Position numbers and translations under genes: made by a program. A DNA stretch of 6,119 bases from Lachnospiraceae bacterium (GTDB lineage Bacteria > Bacillota_A > Clostridia > Lachnospirales > Lachnospiraceae), in assembly GCA_017652545.1 (NCBI GenBank), contig JAGCAV010000263.1, forward strand, positions 1 through 6,119. Reading direction: 5' to 3'. Every line of letters starts with the position of its first letter. Position 1 is the first letter of the stretch. This document shows positions 5,768-6,119 of the stretch, one piece after another. The notes under the pieces are model-generated. The model saw only the letters and a list, made by a program, of their open reading frames with translations. It was not told the origin of the DNA and did no database searches.

Positions 5768-6119
5768 TCACGACACGATCCGCCTGAACTTCCTCTCCAG
5801 CTCGGTCTTTGACATCATGATGATCGTAGGCCTTCCATGCGGGCAGTTGTACGGATTATCCAGCTGCAGCAGTTCCCCGATCAGCGCATCCGCTTCCTGC
5901 ACGGAATACCTGTGATTGCCCTTGATGGCGGCTTTACAGGCCATGCCGGCCAGCTTTTCAAAAACAAATTCCATACTCGGTGTGCCGGTCGCCTCATTCA
6001 GCGAATCCAGCATCGCGATAAACAGCTCCCCGTCCGTAAACCCGTAGAGGTTGTCCGGCACCGCCCGGATGGCATACTCCCTGCCCCCGAAATGCTCAAC
6101 CTCAAAGCCTGCCTCCTCA
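5768..6119 (-). CDS. mutL: DNA mismatch repair protein MutL, C-terminal fragment
   Basis: Only the last 116 codons are in the window; the frame is open to the right edge and the start lies outside. The segment is the MutL C-terminal dimerisation and endonuclease domain. It shows FEVEHFGGREYAIRAVP, then ACKAAIK (ACR-type motif), NPYNCPHGRPTII (the C[P/N]HGRP metal-site motif) and the terminal ELERKFRRIVS (FxR motif). These mark the latent endonuclease MutL of bacteria without MutH, as in Bacillus; the first motif, DQHAx2Ex4E, lies outside the window. MutL couples MutS mismatch recognition to strand incision. The fragment is intact to its natural stop. In the window it is followed by the DUF3048 gene instead of directly by miaA, and no U-tailed terminator lies after it, so some read-through is possible. 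Confidence 0.97.
   Translation of the reverse strand, partial: EEAGFEVEHFGGREYAIRAVPDNLYGFTDGELFIAMLDSLNEATGTPSMEFVFEKLAGMACKAAIKGNHRYSVQEADALIGELLQLDNPYNCPHGRPTIIMMSKTELERKFRRIVS

Overview
The window reads as a chromosomal housekeeping stretch from a Gram-positive anaerobe, most likely Clostridia and plausibly Lachnospiraceae. The reasons are the gene order mutL - (DUF3048) - miaA - (RluA-type synthase) - methionine gamma-lyase family protein - HI0933/BaiN-type flavoprotein, strong Shine-Dalgarno (SD) sequences, a Bacillus-type nuclease-competent MutL C-terminus, and moderately GC-rich coding sequence. The taxonomic call is inference from gene families and order; no marker gene settles it. 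No RNA gene, insertion sequence, CRISPR array, attachment site or origin is visible.

Layout, right to left along the dominant minus strand. The right edge (5768-6119) holds the last 116 codons of mutL. Next is a 154-bp gap with a good sigma-A-type promoter (-35 at 5714-5719, -10 at 5691-5696), an exact 12-bp direct repeat spanning the predicted transcription start, a small hairpin and a perfect SD. This drives a 380-residue Sec-exported DUF3048 (YerB-like) protein (4471-5613), followed by an intrinsic terminator (4337-4388). miaA follows (3345-4280). An RluA/RluD-type pseudouridine synthase gene then lies on the opposite strand (2393-3331), tail to tail with miaA and head to head with the next gene. 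The minus strand resumes with a PLP-dependent methionine gamma-lyase family protein (1001-2281) and, 41 bp further on, a FAD-dependent HI0933/BaiN-type oxidoreductase (up to 959) that runs off the left edge.

Functionally, mutL (mismatch repair), miaA (A37 prenylation of tRNA) and the RluA-type enzyme (RNA pseudouridylation) concern nucleic-acid fidelity and RNA modification. The lyase and flavoprotein are probably one metabolic transcription unit. The DUF3048 unit looks like a self-contained single-gene cassette between mutL and miaA, and the synthase gene is an inverted unit between miaA and the lyase.

The points most worth a second look are regulatory. The tandem 12-bp repeat sits where an operator would sit. 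The synthase gene's only convincing promoter places the transcript start on or within two bases of its ATG, which predicts a leaderless mRNA. I found no clearly novel multi-gene system. No gene-free stretch exceeds 300 bases.
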